Shown here piece after piece: positions 1-11,849 of a stretch of 64,000 nucleotides of DNA. A program made the position numbers and the translations under genes. Every line of letters starts with the position of its first letter. Position 1 is the first letter of the stretch. Below the pieces are notes generated by a model that worked only from the letters and a program-made list of their open reading frames with translations, had not been told where the DNA came from and did no database searches. Where the stretch lies: contig NW_003314312.1 in assembly GCF_000143415.4 (NCBI RefSeq), positions 925,839-989,838 on the forward strand, given 5' to 3'. The DNA comes from Selaginella moellendorffii (lineage: Eukaryota > Streptophyta > Lycopodiopsida > Selaginellales > Selaginellaceae).

Positions 1-839
1 TGATTTCTTTAGTTTTGGCATATTTTAAATACATAGATGTTTCTATATGGGGTCTCAAGGGTGTGTATGCAAAAGAGCACAAATGTCTTTGGTCAATATC
101 ATCCTATTGTATACATCAACCACACATCGCTACTAATATAGATGAATTACTCATAGACAGGTAATGAGTGCTTAATAATAGTTTAGAGTTTTGAGAAGTT
201 TCATGTGTACTTACATGATTCTCAGACATTACTAAAAAGTTTATTATAAAAGTGGAAGAATTTGGTTAGTTATATTATTTAGTGGACTTTGATGTTTTAC
301 ATATATAATTTCAAGATTGTTTATCGTCAGGGAGTTTTATAGCTAATACTAATATCTTTTCTTGAGGTCCTCTCCCTTATTCACTCTTTTCTTCTAATCT
401 TAATAAATTTATTGTTTTAATATGAATGGATTTCTTACGTAAGGATTCTATGTTGTCGATGGTTGTTATATTTGATATTTAGTATCCATAAAATGCAAAG
501 TTAGATTTCTTTTTTTGACAAAATTCATGAAGCTTAAAAGGTTGAGCAATGGATTCGAAAACTTCATGATGGATTTAAAAATTATATCACCTATTAATGA
601 CTTGCTATTTTAACATTTATATTCTTAATATTGCCTTGAAGATATTCTTTATTTTATGGGGAATAATTATGATGATCATTTATGACTGGTAGTGCTTTTG
701 TCTTTATTCCACATTTTCTCTGTACATATTATGCTTCTTCTATTCTAGATGAGTATATAAGACATTGTCCTGTGACTAAGATGTTGCACAAGTCTTTCTG
801 TTTGCTGAAAATTTGATATGATATTAACAAATATATGCA
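1..839. other. AT-rich stretch without recognisable gene
   Basis: Strongly AT-rich sequence with stops in all frames. I see no gene. It lies just upstream of a decayed gypsy integrase read on the plus strand, so it may be more of the same dead element, but I recognise no protease, reverse transcriptase or RNase H motif here. Confidence 0.5.
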
Positions 840-1853
840 TAGTTGTGTTTGATGCCAAATCTATAACACTCCCTCTCATATATCAATTATAATTTCTTGT
901 TCATTTGAGTTGGTGACATTTGATCTAATAGGGCCTTTTCTATAATCGATTACTACAATGAGTACATCATTATTACCTTCGACTATTTAACTCATTAGGT
1001 GGAAGACAATGCTTTTGTTAGTGCGTTTAAAACTATTATTAGATACTTCTTCCTAAATTAAGTGGTGTTTTAGCATTCTTTTCTAGAGTAGATTCTTTTA
1101 TATAATGGTCATGTGTTTATGGCTAAAGCATTTCATGTTTTGACATTTTAGCTAGAAATATACCACATTTTCACAAGTGCTTAACATTCACAAATGAATG
1201 GTTTAATGAAATAACTCATTTAGACCTTTAAAGAGATAATTGAAAAGTACATGAACTTTCAATATTTGGATTGAGATAGTTATTTACCTTTTCTTCAGTA
1301 TATATATATTGCAAGGGTACAGAGTTGTGTTAGTGGTTCACCATATAAACTCTTATATGGTCATAATTTGATATTGTCAATAGAGTTGAGTTTACTTTCA
1401 CAATTGTTATGAGTTGTCGATGCTAGGTCCTAGGATTAATATTTAAAGAGCATTTTCCCACTAGCTTGAACAGAGTTTACTAAACACTTCAGCTGTGTAC
1501 AAGTGGAATAATAATGGTGTTATAACTCTCATTATCATCCATTTGTGAAGTACAAAGTGGATGCCCTAGGGTTATATTGTTTTCTCAATTTTATGGTAAG
1601 TGATTTGTCTAAAAAGCTCCTTGTTCAATGGAAGGGATCATATTATGTGTTGTAATAAGTTAAACCGTAAATTTATAAGGTTTGGCATGACATTTAACAA
1701 ACTAATCCTTTAAAAATTATGCATATGTAATGGTTAAAATATTTCACACAAAGGGATCAAGAACCACTAGCACCACCTACAAATACATTGGTGCCTCCTC
1801 TTCATATCCACCAAAGAACTATAACTACCTTCTATCCTTCCGAAATGAGGGGA
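840..1853 (+). mobile_element. Degenerate Ty3/gypsy integrase and 3' coding end
   Basis: Broken plus-strand translation keeps the landmarks of a Ty3/gypsy integrase: a piece reading VTFDLIGPF followed by YIIITFDYLTHWVED (first catalytic Asp region), then a piece around 1190-1260 resembling the NG..E region, then SPYKLLYGHN around 1340-1370, matching the family's SPFELVYGR-type block. Stops and frameshifts interrupt all of it, so it is a relic. It ends at a purine-rich tract (1844-1853) directly before an LTR-like stretch, which is the expected order. Superfamily call is from motif recall; no alignment was run. Confidence 0.65.
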
Positions 1854-2290
1854 TGATATGAAGTCAAAGTGTATGGCTATAATACTATATATTCATATTA
1901 GTATAATGGGATAGATGATATATCAATGTCAAAGAGATCAATATACACCTTCTTGACCTATTCAACCATTATAATATAAAAACCATTAGAGGGATTTAAA
2001 GAAGGAATAGAGTAAGGAAGAAATATGGTAGGAAGTAATGAGAAAATAAAAATGATGGAAAAAAAGGTAGAAGGAGAAAGACAAAATGAAATACTAGTAA
2101 AAAATATTTTAAAAAGAGTAAATATAAAATAGGGGTGTAACACATGTGATCATAGGATGAGATATGAATATATTGTCACCGTGGATCCTTGGGGGATAAA
2201 TGGGGATAAAATAGCCATTAGGGGCTCTCTTATCAAACAATTGCCCCTTTTCTAGTTAACTTAAGGGGAGAAAGATAAAGTGCATTACAG
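1854..2290 (+). repeat. Candidate LTR of the degenerate gypsy element
   Basis: The stretch starts with TG right after a purine-rich tract and ends in ...CATTACA just before a primer-binding-site-like sequence. That is LTR-like at both ends, but the second full LTR was not found and the sequence is diverged. A partial second copy of its 3' 160 bp lies at 2616-2776. Boundaries are approximate. Confidence 0.45.
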
Positions 2291-2776
2291 TTGGTATCAG
2301 AGCAAATAGCATGGGTTTAATTCCCATTGATTAATGGCATTAATTAAGGTATATTCTTACCCCTAAATTTGAAACTGTATGTATTGGGCATCTATGCGTA
2401 CGTCCTTCCTCTTGTGTGGAGTATCCACAAACGAAGGTATCCACCGTGGGATTGCAGTACGGGTGAATGACTAATTGCCTCACATGGAATAGCTAGTCTA
2501 CACAATGGAAGGATTGGTAGATTTAGTGCGGAAATGAAAGTGTTGGTTCCCTTTGGCTCAGTAGGGTTGTTAATCAATAGTCAATAAGGACATTGACATT
2601 TCTAAAGGGGACGTGAGTGTAGTGCATGTGATTATGAGATGAGATTTGAATATACTATCACTGTGGATCCTTGGGGGATAAATGAGGATAAAATAGCCAC
2701 TAAGGGCTTTCTTATCAAACAATTGCCCCTTTTCCAGTTGGCTTAAGGGGAAAAAGATAAAGTGCATTACAGTTGG
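2133..2776 (+). repeat. Pair of about 160-bp diverged direct repeats (2133-2293 and 2616-2776)
   Basis: Both units contain the run GTGGATCCTTGGGGGATAAA, then AACAATTGCCCCTTTTC, and end in GTGCATTACAGTTGGT. They differ by scattered substitutions. The units are the 3' part of the candidate gypsy LTR. The spacer (2294-2615) shows no recognisable gene. Confidence 0.75.
2292..2303 (+). other. Primer binding site, initiator tRNA-Met type
   Basis: TGGTATCAGAGC is the usual plant LTR-retrotransposon primer binding site complementary to the 3' end of initiator tRNA-Met. It lies 2 bp after the candidate LTR. In the second partial copy at 2616-2776 the corresponding position reads TTGGTCCACTC, so the site is destroyed there. 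Confidence 0.65.
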
Positions 2777-5203
2777 TCCACTCTCTTTCTGACCAAACTG
2801 TTTTTTCCTTACTGCCATGACAACAGGAGGTCAGTATTACTGAACCCATTATTAGTTCCCACTTGAGTTAGTTGAGAAACTGGTCAATGACCGTGCACTT
2901 AAATCGGATAAACATAAGGTAAGAACTTCTATATGTTTCTTGCTGAGCATACTCGGCCTGGTTTGAGAAACTCTTATCATTGACTTGCACTTGCTAGTAT
3001 CAAAAACCCCCGCAATATTGAGCTTGGTCTCTCAATATCGCTAGATGATAGTTTATTGTGTCTGCCAAACACCCTCGTTATCATGCTCTTTGTGTTGGTT
3101 TCATTTCGGTCCCAAATGCTATTTATGGAAAGTGTCCAAATTTGCTCATTTGGCATATCTATGGAATGTAAAGATTGTCCTGAAAAAAATGGTGTTCGTC
3201 CCGTGTCCAAATTCACAATCTAGCGTCATTCCATATTTAGTAAATTTCGAGCTTATCCCAAAGACTAACTCCTGATACTAAGGAAGGCTTGGGGTGATGT
3301 GTTCCTTAAAGGGGGGGCCTGTGGGGGGTTCCAAATGTATAGTAGGGATAATGGGTAAGTCAGGCATGGCTGATCAATCTAAGACATAGTCTAACTCCCG
3401 TTTGCATGCTTGTCCTTGTTTTGCATCTGGCTTGGGTCTAAGCCCAAGTTCCATTCCATGCTAGTTGGTGGAGTACCCATGTCCTTGCGTTAGGCCACCG
3501 GTATGCTGAAATAGCATCAAACTCTGTTTGGCTCCGTTTTGTGTGTTAGTCCTGGCATTGGGATGCTGGTTACTTTAGGATTGTTCCAAGTTGTTCCGGG
3601 CTCCTATTCATTTGCTCCTTAGGCTACATGCTCGTGAGTCATTATGTGCTCCAGTGCTAATGCTCATTAACTCCATGCTTGGGAGTTTAGCACTATTTCT
3701 TTGTTCAATGGCCCAAGCCCCTGAACCTCAGGTTCTGCACCACTATCCTTTGGACACGTGGCATATGACACATGGCATCTGTCACATGGCATTTGTCACG
3801 TGGCATAAAGAGGGTTTAGGTTCTACTTTGTGGTGTTATCCTATGGTAAATCACCATAGGATAAAGGGTAAAAACCACGTGCGCTACAAGGGGGGAGACG
3901 CCTTGAAGTAATATTTAACATGATTGTATTATACAATTTAGACCAACAATAAAGTCAAAAACTTAACTTGGCAAAACAATTGAAGCTCAAGGTTAAACTC
4001 ACCCACATGTATAGCTAGATCCATTTTATCCTATACACATGTATGTATATGGCCATTGCCATAGAAAATGAAAATTGACTCTATTGCATAATGCAACTAT
4101 AAATAATAACATGTGATAATAAATTGAGTAATATTAAGCCCATATAAACTAATATAAAAAAGATAATAAAGGACCTTTTGTTCTAGAAATAAATTTTAAA
4201 AGTAAAAACTAAATAAACTAATGCTAAGTGAACCCTTTGATAATACTCTCAAAAGAAGGATGGAAGGGTCACTAATTTATTCATTTCACTACTCAGATAT
4301 TGTCGATACTAAGGACTCCACCCAACAAATGGACACTAATATAAAAAACACCAATAATATTAATACAAAAATGGAATATAGAAGTGTGTATATCTAATTA
4401 GCTCAAAAACCTAGCTGGTTTAGATTAAAATCGATCCAATGGTTATCATAATCTCACTATGCTAATATTAATATACAGCTATACATTTGGACCTCACAAA
4501 CATAATAAACATTATTTGAATTATTGGGTTTTTTTAAATAAAGATGAGTTCACATTGAATTCATAGTTTATCAAATTTAGGTAATAATAATGAAATTACT
4601 CAAAGACAAGAAATGATAAAAACTGTAATCTATAAAATTTAATGTTTAATATTTTAGCTTTTAACATCAACACTATGGACATTTTTTGTTATCACAATTA
4701 GTATAATAATTAATTAGATTTTTAAATTTTCATTTTTAGTGCTTAAAAATTAGTATAATATAAAGGAAAATACTATACAAGTTTAAGACCTTAAAGTTTT
4801 TAAATGTAATTTTTTTTGTAATTCTTTTTTTAATTCTTTTTTTTAAATGTTTTTTTTTTTTAGTTTTTTTTAAATGCTATATGATTATGTGAATGTTTTT
4901 TATTAGCATGTAAAACAAGGATCTCTTTTGATAACTTCTTTTTTCTTTTCCAGCCGCCAGTAAAAGATGGACTAAATCAACGTCCAGGTTTAGTCGTTAA
5001 CCTCTTGGTTTATGTGATTTGTTGTTTGTGCGGAGGGAATTCTATCAAAAGCACATTATTCCTACAAATGCATAAATGTGGAAGGAATCGATTCCACTCA
5101 TGCACATTGTGAAGTCCTTGGCCTCTCGATCATCCAATTATAAAGAGAGGAGTGAGCAGATCACCATCGCCCAAAATGTAAGGAGCAAGTTTTCTAGGAA
5201 GAA
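2777..5203. other. Gene-poor region upstream of the P450 relic
   Basis: 2.4 kb, AT-rich from about 3900 on, with a poly-T-rich patch near 4810-4870. Apart from the 14-bp tandem repeat at 3753-3808 I see no gene, RNA or motif. An open frame of 106 codons at 3591-3911 was judged non-coding. Confidence 0.5.
3753..3808 (+). repeat. Four tandem 14-bp units carrying G-box-like cores
   Basis: Four consecutive 14-mers of the form G(A/T)CAC(G/A)TGGCAT(A/C/T)(T/A). The outer two units contain CACGTGGC, the plant G-box/ABRE core; the inner two have CACATGGC. No gene start is near enough to assign a regulatory role. Confidence 0.85.
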
Positions 5204-7218
5204 ATGATCGATCGATGGATGAATGTTTTTTTTTCTTTCGGAAACAAGACGCATAATCCCGAGGCGGCGGCAAGAAGGAAGCTAGAGGACATGGCAAAAA
5301 GCGACCTGGATCAAGCTTTCAGTGAATTCGCTACTGGGTCTTTTCTTCCTCCTGCCGCCACTGGCGCTGCTTCCGTCGCCATCTTACACAAGCATGCCTC
5401 GAAACGACGCAACAAACTACCGCCAGGTGTCTATCGATCAATCGATGGGTTCTTCTCAGTCTATGGGATTAAGTTTGATTGTGTGTGGCAGAGGTTGCCG
5501 TTTGTTGGAAATCTCCTCCAGATGACGGTGGAGAGGCCACACCGCAAGCTTACAACCTGGAGTAACGAGTATGGGCCGATTTACACCATCAGGACAGGCC
5601 AGAAATACCAAGTCATTGTCAGCTCGCCTGAGCTTGCAAGAGAGGTGGTAAACAGCATCTTTCATGGCAAAGCTATAACTCGCTGGTGGCAGGCTCTTGT
5701 CGCCAAGTATTCCTCCATCTCCAACAGGGATTTGGGATCAAACATTACCATTCTTACCAGGAACAGGAAGATCGTGGCAATGAGTGACTATGACGAGCGG
5801 TACAGGATGCTCAAGAGAATGATGGTGAACAACTTGCTCGGACAAACTTCGCAGGTTACTTTGCTCGTTTTATTGCCTTTGACCTCATCTCGATCTTTCA
5901 GAAATCTTTTCGTGGTCACCGCGAGAAGTACTTGTACATTGCACTCGATGGCCTGTTTGATGAGCTCCGGAGGCTTCCCGGCTCTACAGGTCATGTGAAC
6001 GCGAGAGATTGCATTCTCAACTTCTCTTCCGTCAAGGAATGCACCAGGCAAGTCTTAGTCTATCATCTTGAGCAAGAGCTAAAAAAGTTTAGTGATTTAA
6101 GCAGGTTTTCGGCCGAGATATCGAGCGTGTTAGCGTTCTAAAGCTTGGAATGGAGGTGACGAGATGGGAGATTTACCGCACTCTTGTGCAGAACTTGATG
6201 AAAGCGTCCGTCCAGATCGACTGGAGAAACTTTTTTCCGAGCCTCAAGTGGATTCCCAACCGGAAGTTTGAGGATGGGATCTACAGGGTGGAGCGCAAGA
6301 GGTCTGCGGTGACCAAAGCATTGATGGAGCAGCACAGGGAACTCTCTCGCAGCCAGGTTTACGATCACTAAAGAAGTTTTGGTTTGTAGTAGCAGCGAGA
6401 CAAGTGCTACTGTGGTGTTCTTCTGGACAATGAATCGCACTTTAGTAAGGACGAGCTGTTGCTGGCTGCGTGGGAGCCGATCATCGAGAGCTCCGACACG
6501 ACACTGGTGACGTCCGAGTGGGCTCTCTACGAGCTGGCCAGAGCTCCAAAGCTACAGGTAGTATGATCATCAATCCTCACAGTCACACTTGTAAAGCTAT
6601 AACATCAAAACATTTGCAGGAGAAGCTCTACGACGAGATCAAACGCGTCGTGGGAGACGAGCATATGAGCGAAGACGACCTTCCAAATCTTCCCTTCCTC
6701 AACGTTGTCATCAAAGAGACACTGAGAAAATACAGCCCCGTTCCAATTCTCCCCCCGAGATACATACACGAGTAAGTCGAGCTGGGTGGCTACACCATTC
6801 CGGCTGGCTACCAGGTGAGTGAAAGCTGAAATATTAGATTCCTGTTAGATCACACACACGTAAACCTTTCCAGCTGATTGTCAACGTCTTTGGAATCCAC
6901 CACGACCCCAAACGCTGGAGCAATCCCGAGGCGTGGGATCCATCACGGTTTCTAGGCGGCGAAGTTGACATGGGATTGACGTACATGAGACTCACGCCCT
7001 TTGGCAGGATCTGTGCCGGGATCGCCCAAGCCTTTTACGTTGTCCCCATGATCATCGCCAGTCTCGTCCAGCACTTCGAGTGGAGCTTGCCCCAAGGTGA
7101 CATGGACAAAAAGAATGTTTTGGAAGACACGGCCACCCAGAAGCTGGAACCTCTCCAGGCCTGTGCCAAGCCTCGCGTGCCTCGCAGGCTTGCTGGGAAT
7201 GCCCAAAAAGTCAAGTAA
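5204..7218 (+). pseudogene. CYP701-type cytochrome P450 (ent-kaurene oxidase-like), broken
   Basis: Exon pieces in order match a CYP701: KLPPG and LPFVGN (proline hinge), RPHRKL, NEYGPIYTIRTG, an I-helix region read as AWEPIIESSDTT, a K-helix ETLR, and the C-terminal block ending in PRRLAGNAQKVK. Known family role: ER enzyme oxidising ent-kaurene to kaurenoic acid in gibberellin synthesis. Damage seen: an in-frame TAA at 6773-6775 between RYIHE and VELGGYTIP; a frame change near 6015-6030; and a heme loop reading TPFGRICAG, about three residues short of the FGxGxRxCxG-type signature. An exon junction at 6047/6105 requires a GC-AG intron. The start codon is uncertain and the N-terminal membrane anchor is weak. 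Exact subfamily not verified. Confidence 0.75.
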
Positions 7219-7324
7219 AGTCAATACAAAGTCAAGTGACCTAAAATTTAAAATTGTGTACAAAAAATATACCGTTTTAGTGACGTGTCAAGTGACGTGC
7301 CTATGACGTGGCCAAAACGAGGGC

Positions 7325-8474
7325 TTACTTGGCAATGGCACAGTGCGTCCGGATGGAGCCGTGCGAGCCCGTCAGCACGCCCAGCTCCGACATCTTTTCC
7401 ATCGCCTTTATGAAGTCGAGATAGAATTTCTCGCTGGAAGCGGCGTACTTGTCGATCGATTTTCTGGTGCGGCTGTCCGAGTAGAATTCTTGATCCGAGT
7501 TGAAGAGGCCCTTGCCCTTTTGGATGTTGAGGAAGTAGTGATTGTCGAGCAAATGCGCGGAGCCGTGATCGTTGGCCACCGCGGCGTTGCCATTGGGATC
7601 GCAGCTCGCCTTGAGGAAGATGGCGTGCGTGGGATTGAGCGCGGGATCGGGCTGCGCAGTCCCGCTGAAATTGGAGTAGCGATCCCGGAAAAATGGGCAA
7701 TGCCCAACACCGATGCTGTGCCCTCCTCCTGCGCAGACCAGAAGTTCTCCAGAGTTATGGATCGATCATCATATGTGCATACCTTGGAGAACCACCATTT
7801 CCTCCGCAGAGAATCCCCGATTCCTGAATTTCTTGAGCAGCGCGGTCGTGTTCTCAAACGGGCTAGGCAGATCCTTCAACGCTCCCTGGAAGAAGGATCT
7901 CCTTCCGTCGCGTCTTCCGAATTTCAGCCTCCAGAATGGTCCTCCACTCTAGATCATCACATGTCAAAAGAAAAAGCTATCCCAGACTCGCAAGAACAAT
8001 CGATCCATACCAGTGCGACCGCGTCGCGAGCTGCCAGTGCCAGAATATCAGAGCACGACACTGTTTCGGGGCAAACTTCCTCGAGCTGCTCCTTGATCGC
8101 ATCGATCACTTCGAATCCATGCAGTGACAAGTTGGGTCTCGCATCTCTCTCGGGTGGATCTGGCCCGCTGGATGAATTGAGCATGACCGAGCTATCGAGC
8201 CCCTGGCAAAAGCAAAGATCGCGATCCCAGTTCTCGTGAAACAAGAAAGGATTTCACTTACGCCAACGAATGCGTCGTGAAAGACCAGTCGGAGCAATCC
8301 CGGCGGGACGGTGTGATCTCTGTTGAGAAAGCTTTGCACGGTCGCTGCCACGATCATCTCGAACTCCGGGCAATCTTCATTGTAGAAATCGCGATCCAGC
8401 ATCGACGCTCTTGCATGATAATGGCCAGTGATCGCGATGACCAAGAACAGCGTAGCAAAGATCTTAAAAGCCAT
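7325..8474 (-). CDS. Class III peroxidase 1, lacking one conserved disulfide
   Basis: Four exons. ATG at 8474 begins a signal peptide (IFATLFLVIAITGHYHARA), so the product is probably apoplastic. Distal heme pocket reads RLVFHDAFVG, with Arg and His present. The proximal His sits in GGGHSIGVGHC. The protein ends THCAIAK with a TAA at 7325. Six of the eight family cysteines are visible (EDC, EVC, VSC, GHC, ASC, THC). The pair normally in HDCFV and GCDAS is replaced by HDAFV and GLDSS. Known role: H2O2-dependent oxidation of phenolics, lignin or wall chemistry. It is a tandem duplicate of the next gene, with near-identical stop regions. Confidence 0.9.
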
Positions 8475-8660
8475 TATTTGCGATAGCAAAATCGCCAACA
8501 GTCTTATACATATGCTAAAGCGCTTAATTAGTTCAAAAATCTATGATTTTGCTATAAAATTAACTAACCGCATGGTAATTATATTTTCCCAAATCTTATC
8601 ATATTTGACGCGTGGCAAATATTTTGCCACGTATGAGTATTACGTGTCTAAAACGAAGGC

Positions 8661-9789
8661 TTAGTTGGCAATGGCACAGATCTTCCGGACGCTTCCCTGC
8701 GAGCCCGTGAGCACGCCAAGCTCCGAGAGCTTCTGAATCGCCTTCGCGAAATCCCTCGAAAACGCGCTGCTGGAGGCTGCGTACTTGTCGATCGCTGGCT
8801 TCGTGCGCCCATCGAAAAGGAGCTCTTGATCCGAGGTGAAGAGCCCCTTCCTGGCCTGGACGTTTGCAAAGTACTGGTTGTCGAGCAGCGGTGGCGTGAC
8901 TGGATCGTTTGGCAGTGCGGCATTGGCGTTGGCGCTGCAAATCGGTCGGAGCTGCGCGGCGTAGGAGGGATCCAATGTGGGGTCTGGGTTGGAGAGGCGA
9001 GACGCGATGAGTGGGCAGTGCCCCACACCAATGCTGTGTCCTCCTCCTGGTTCATATCCATGGATTAGATCATCTCTAGATCGAAAACCATCGTATTCTA
9101 CCTTGGAGGAGCACCATCTCCTCGGGATTGAAGCCTTTCGCAGCAAATTTCGCAAGCAATCCATTTGCGTCTTCGAATGGGCTGGGGAGATTGTTTGCTT
9201 CGTTGAAGTTTGAGCTTCTTCCATCTCGCCGACCGAATTTCACCCTCCAAAACGGTCCATTCGTCTAGACAAAGAAGCGAAAGTTTTACCGGATGTTAGA
9301 AATTTGGAAGAAACTAACCAAAGTTATGGCGTCCCTGGCCGCGGTTGCCAAGATATCCGCGCAGGAAACAATGCCGGGGCAAATCCCCTCGAGCTTGGAC
9401 TTGATCGCGTCGATCAAATCAAAGCCATGCAGCGAGAGATTTGGAGTCGCAAGTCTCTCCGGTGGATCACTCCCTCCCGATGAATTGAGCAAGGGTGACC
9501 CATCAAGGCCCTGGAAGAAACAATCGTTCTTTCGTTAGATCTCCAGGGAAGGCTTTGAAGTTTAGCTCTTGACACTCACTCCAACAAAAGCGTCGTGAAA
9601 GAGCATCCGGAGAAGACCCGGAGCAACACTAGGATCTCTATCGAGGAAACTTTGGACGGTTCCAGAGACGATCACTTCGAAAGGAGGGCACGAATCATCG
9701 TAGAATCCTCGGTCCAGTGCTCCTTTTACTCTACAATTGCTCGAAACAGTCGCCACTACTACCAACACAAGCAAGAACTTTGCACCCAT
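8661..9789 (-). CDS. Class III peroxidase 2, lacking one conserved disulfide
   Basis: Same four-exon layout as its neighbour at 7325. Start ATG at 9789 gives the signal peptide MGAKFLLVLVVVATVSS. Distal pocket RMLFHDAFVG, proximal His in GGHSIGVGHC, C-terminus KICAIAN, stop TAG at 8661. The Cys pair of HDC and GCD is absent here too (HDAFV, GLDGS), while the other six cysteines are kept. GRRDGR and LDNQYF are intact, so it should fold as a peroxidase. Head-to-tail tandem arrangement with 186 bp between genes. Confidence 0.9.
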
Positions 9790-10199
9790 GGATAGACCTT
9801 GGAAGTTGACAATGGATATCTTGCAATATTTCCTACCGATGAATGGATCGATCGCACTGCATGCATTGGAAAGCTTGGGGATTTATATAGCCAAGTCCAA
9901 AGCACACATTGGAACATGCCTCGAACCATTGCGTGTGCTCTGGGTTGACGGCGATTATATGATTCTAATTTGTTAAATATCCATTAACCGTTGCGTGGAT
10001 GGGCTTGCATATGGTTGTCACGCGCCTTTCAAAGCTTTCTTAAAACGCTCGAGCTTATTAAAATTTTGATCTGGTCGTGCAAAGACGTGGTTTAGATTCT
10101 AGGCTTTTTACGAGAAGAACTCACACATGGAAATGACGCGGTTTGATCTTTAACAAAGTTTCTCAAACTCTTCTTGTTCCAAAACGCTCAAACTTGCAT

Positions 10200-10271
10200 T
10201 GCCTCCATGGAGGATCGAACTCCAGGCCTTCAGTTTACAAGACTGACGCTCTACCACTGAGCTATAGAGGC
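10200..10271 (-). tRNA. tRNA-Thr (UGU)
   Basis: Reverse complement folds as a 72-nt cloverleaf. The acceptor stem GCCTCTA pairs with TGGAGGC with one G-T pair, and the discriminator is A. The D-arm/A box reads TAGCTCAGTGGTAGAG, the anticodon stem-loop is CAGT-CTTGTAA-ACTG giving anticodon UGU, and the T arm/B box reads GAGTTCGATCC. No intron. It lies about 100 bp beyond the stop of peroxidase 3, on the same strand. Confidence 0.93.
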
Positions 10272-10373
10272 ATTAGACAGCTTAAGATAGTTTTAAGCAA
10301 AGAATCCACATTTTATTCTTGTTCACGCTACAAAAGAATGCTCATTGTGTGCTTCGTCTATAGCGAGAAGATC

Positions 10374-11551
10374 TCACTTGGCGATGGAGCAGACGGTTCG
10401 AATGCCACCAGTGTTGGACTGAAAAGGTGGCAGAGTGATCAACTTCGCCATCGAGGCTCTAAACTGCTGGGCGAACGCTACCGGGTTGGATGCAAAGGTA
10501 TCGACGAGCGGTTTAGTCTGGGGGTGGAAGAACAGCCCCTCGTCCGAGGTGAAGAGCCCCTTCCTCTGCTGGAGGTTCTTGTAGTACTGGTTGTCGAGCG
10601 TGTTCTGGGTGATGGGATCGTTGGCCACCGACGCACTGGTCTGGCATTTCCTCTGGAGCTCCTGCGCGTAAGTGGAGTTGAGAGTCGGGTCTCGCGACGT
10701 GATCCTGCTCTGGAAGAAGCCACAGTTTCCGAATCCAAAGCTGTGAGCACCTGTGAGATCACAAGCAAGATCCAAAGTTACCATCTGATATCCGAGAGGA
10801 AGTTTGAAGTACCTGAGAGTGCCACCAAGTCCGAGACGGAGAGCTGCTTGGCATTGAATTTGCTGATCAATGAGTTGGTGGATTCGGAGGGTGCAGGAAG
10901 CTGAACCTCGGCAGCGCTGGAAACTCGTCCATCTTTCCTTCCCAGTGGAACATCCCACGATGGGCCTCCAGCCTAAACTATAGTGGTTAAATCTAAAATA
11001 GTTTTTGAGAAAGTTTCTTACCTTGACAACTGCGTCCCGCGTTGCTTGTGTCAAGATATCAGCGCAAGAGACGACTCCGCGGCACGACCTCTCGAGCTTG
11101 CTCTTGATGGTGTCAATGACTTGGAATCCACGGAGCGAGAGGTTTGGCCCGGCTTGCCTCTCCGAGTTTGGGCCACTGAGAAGAACCGAAGCATCGCATC
11201 CCTGTCAAGTTATGAGGTAAGTGTCGAGCATCACTAAAACCCACAGGAGGAACTTACTCGAACCCAGCAGTCGTGGAAGTGCATCCTCAAGAGCCCGGCA
11301 GCGATGGTGGGATCCTTCTTCATGGCAGCAGCCACTTCATCACTGACAGTCTTGGCGAAAGAGCTACATTTGTTGTTGTAGAACGTGAGGCTCATACCAC
11401 CGGCGGATGGAGCTGGCGTAACAGCTTTCACCTTCTTCGCTTTAGATTTCTTGACCTTCTTCTTCTTGGTGGCCGCATCACCACTCAAAACCAGCAATGC
11501 GATGACGAAAAGTAGCAACAAGAGCCTCTTGGATGGCAGCAGCGAAGCCAT
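10374..11551 (-). CDS. Class III peroxidase 3, with Lys-rich N-terminal segment
   Basis: ATG at 11551 starts a signal peptide (LLLLLFVIALLVLSGDA) followed by an unusual basic stretch, KKKKVKKSKAKKVKAVTPAP, before the usual peroxidase start (LTFYNNKC). Distal pocket RMHFHDCWVR and GCDASVLL keep all family residues, and all eight cysteines are visible. Proximal His in SGAHSFGFGNC. Ends VCSIAK with TGA at 10374. The two upstream paralogues lack a Cys pair that this one keeps. The basic segment could bind acidic wall pectin, which is inference. An in-frame minor variation of the start cannot be excluded. Confidence 0.9.
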
Positions 11552-11849
11552 TTCTTTCCCTGGCTTTTATCTTCAGTATGTAGATCGATCGAGATGAACA
11601 ACACCTGTGCTCTATCCCTGTGGAATAAGTACTCCTTACCGCTACTCTACCTCGAATGGAAACCGATGAGAGAAACAAGCAGGAAGGATGGATATATAGC
11701 TTCGTAAAACGTGTGCATGTTTGCATGTCTTTGGCAGCTCATTCAAGCTACACGATCGCGAACATGTTAGCAACAAAGAAACAAAAAAATACTCACAAGT
11801 GAACTCTTAGTAGAGAAACTATTTACAGATTTGGTCGCCGTAAAAAAGA

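Noticed and set aside
3591-3911. 106-codon plus-strand open frame
   Set aside because: Composition is irregular, no domain is recognised, and it overlaps the 14-bp tandem repeat.
7343-8239. 298-codon plus-strand frame opposite peroxidase 1
   Set aside because: Mirror of the peroxidase exons and introns; high GC at codon positions explains the long frame.
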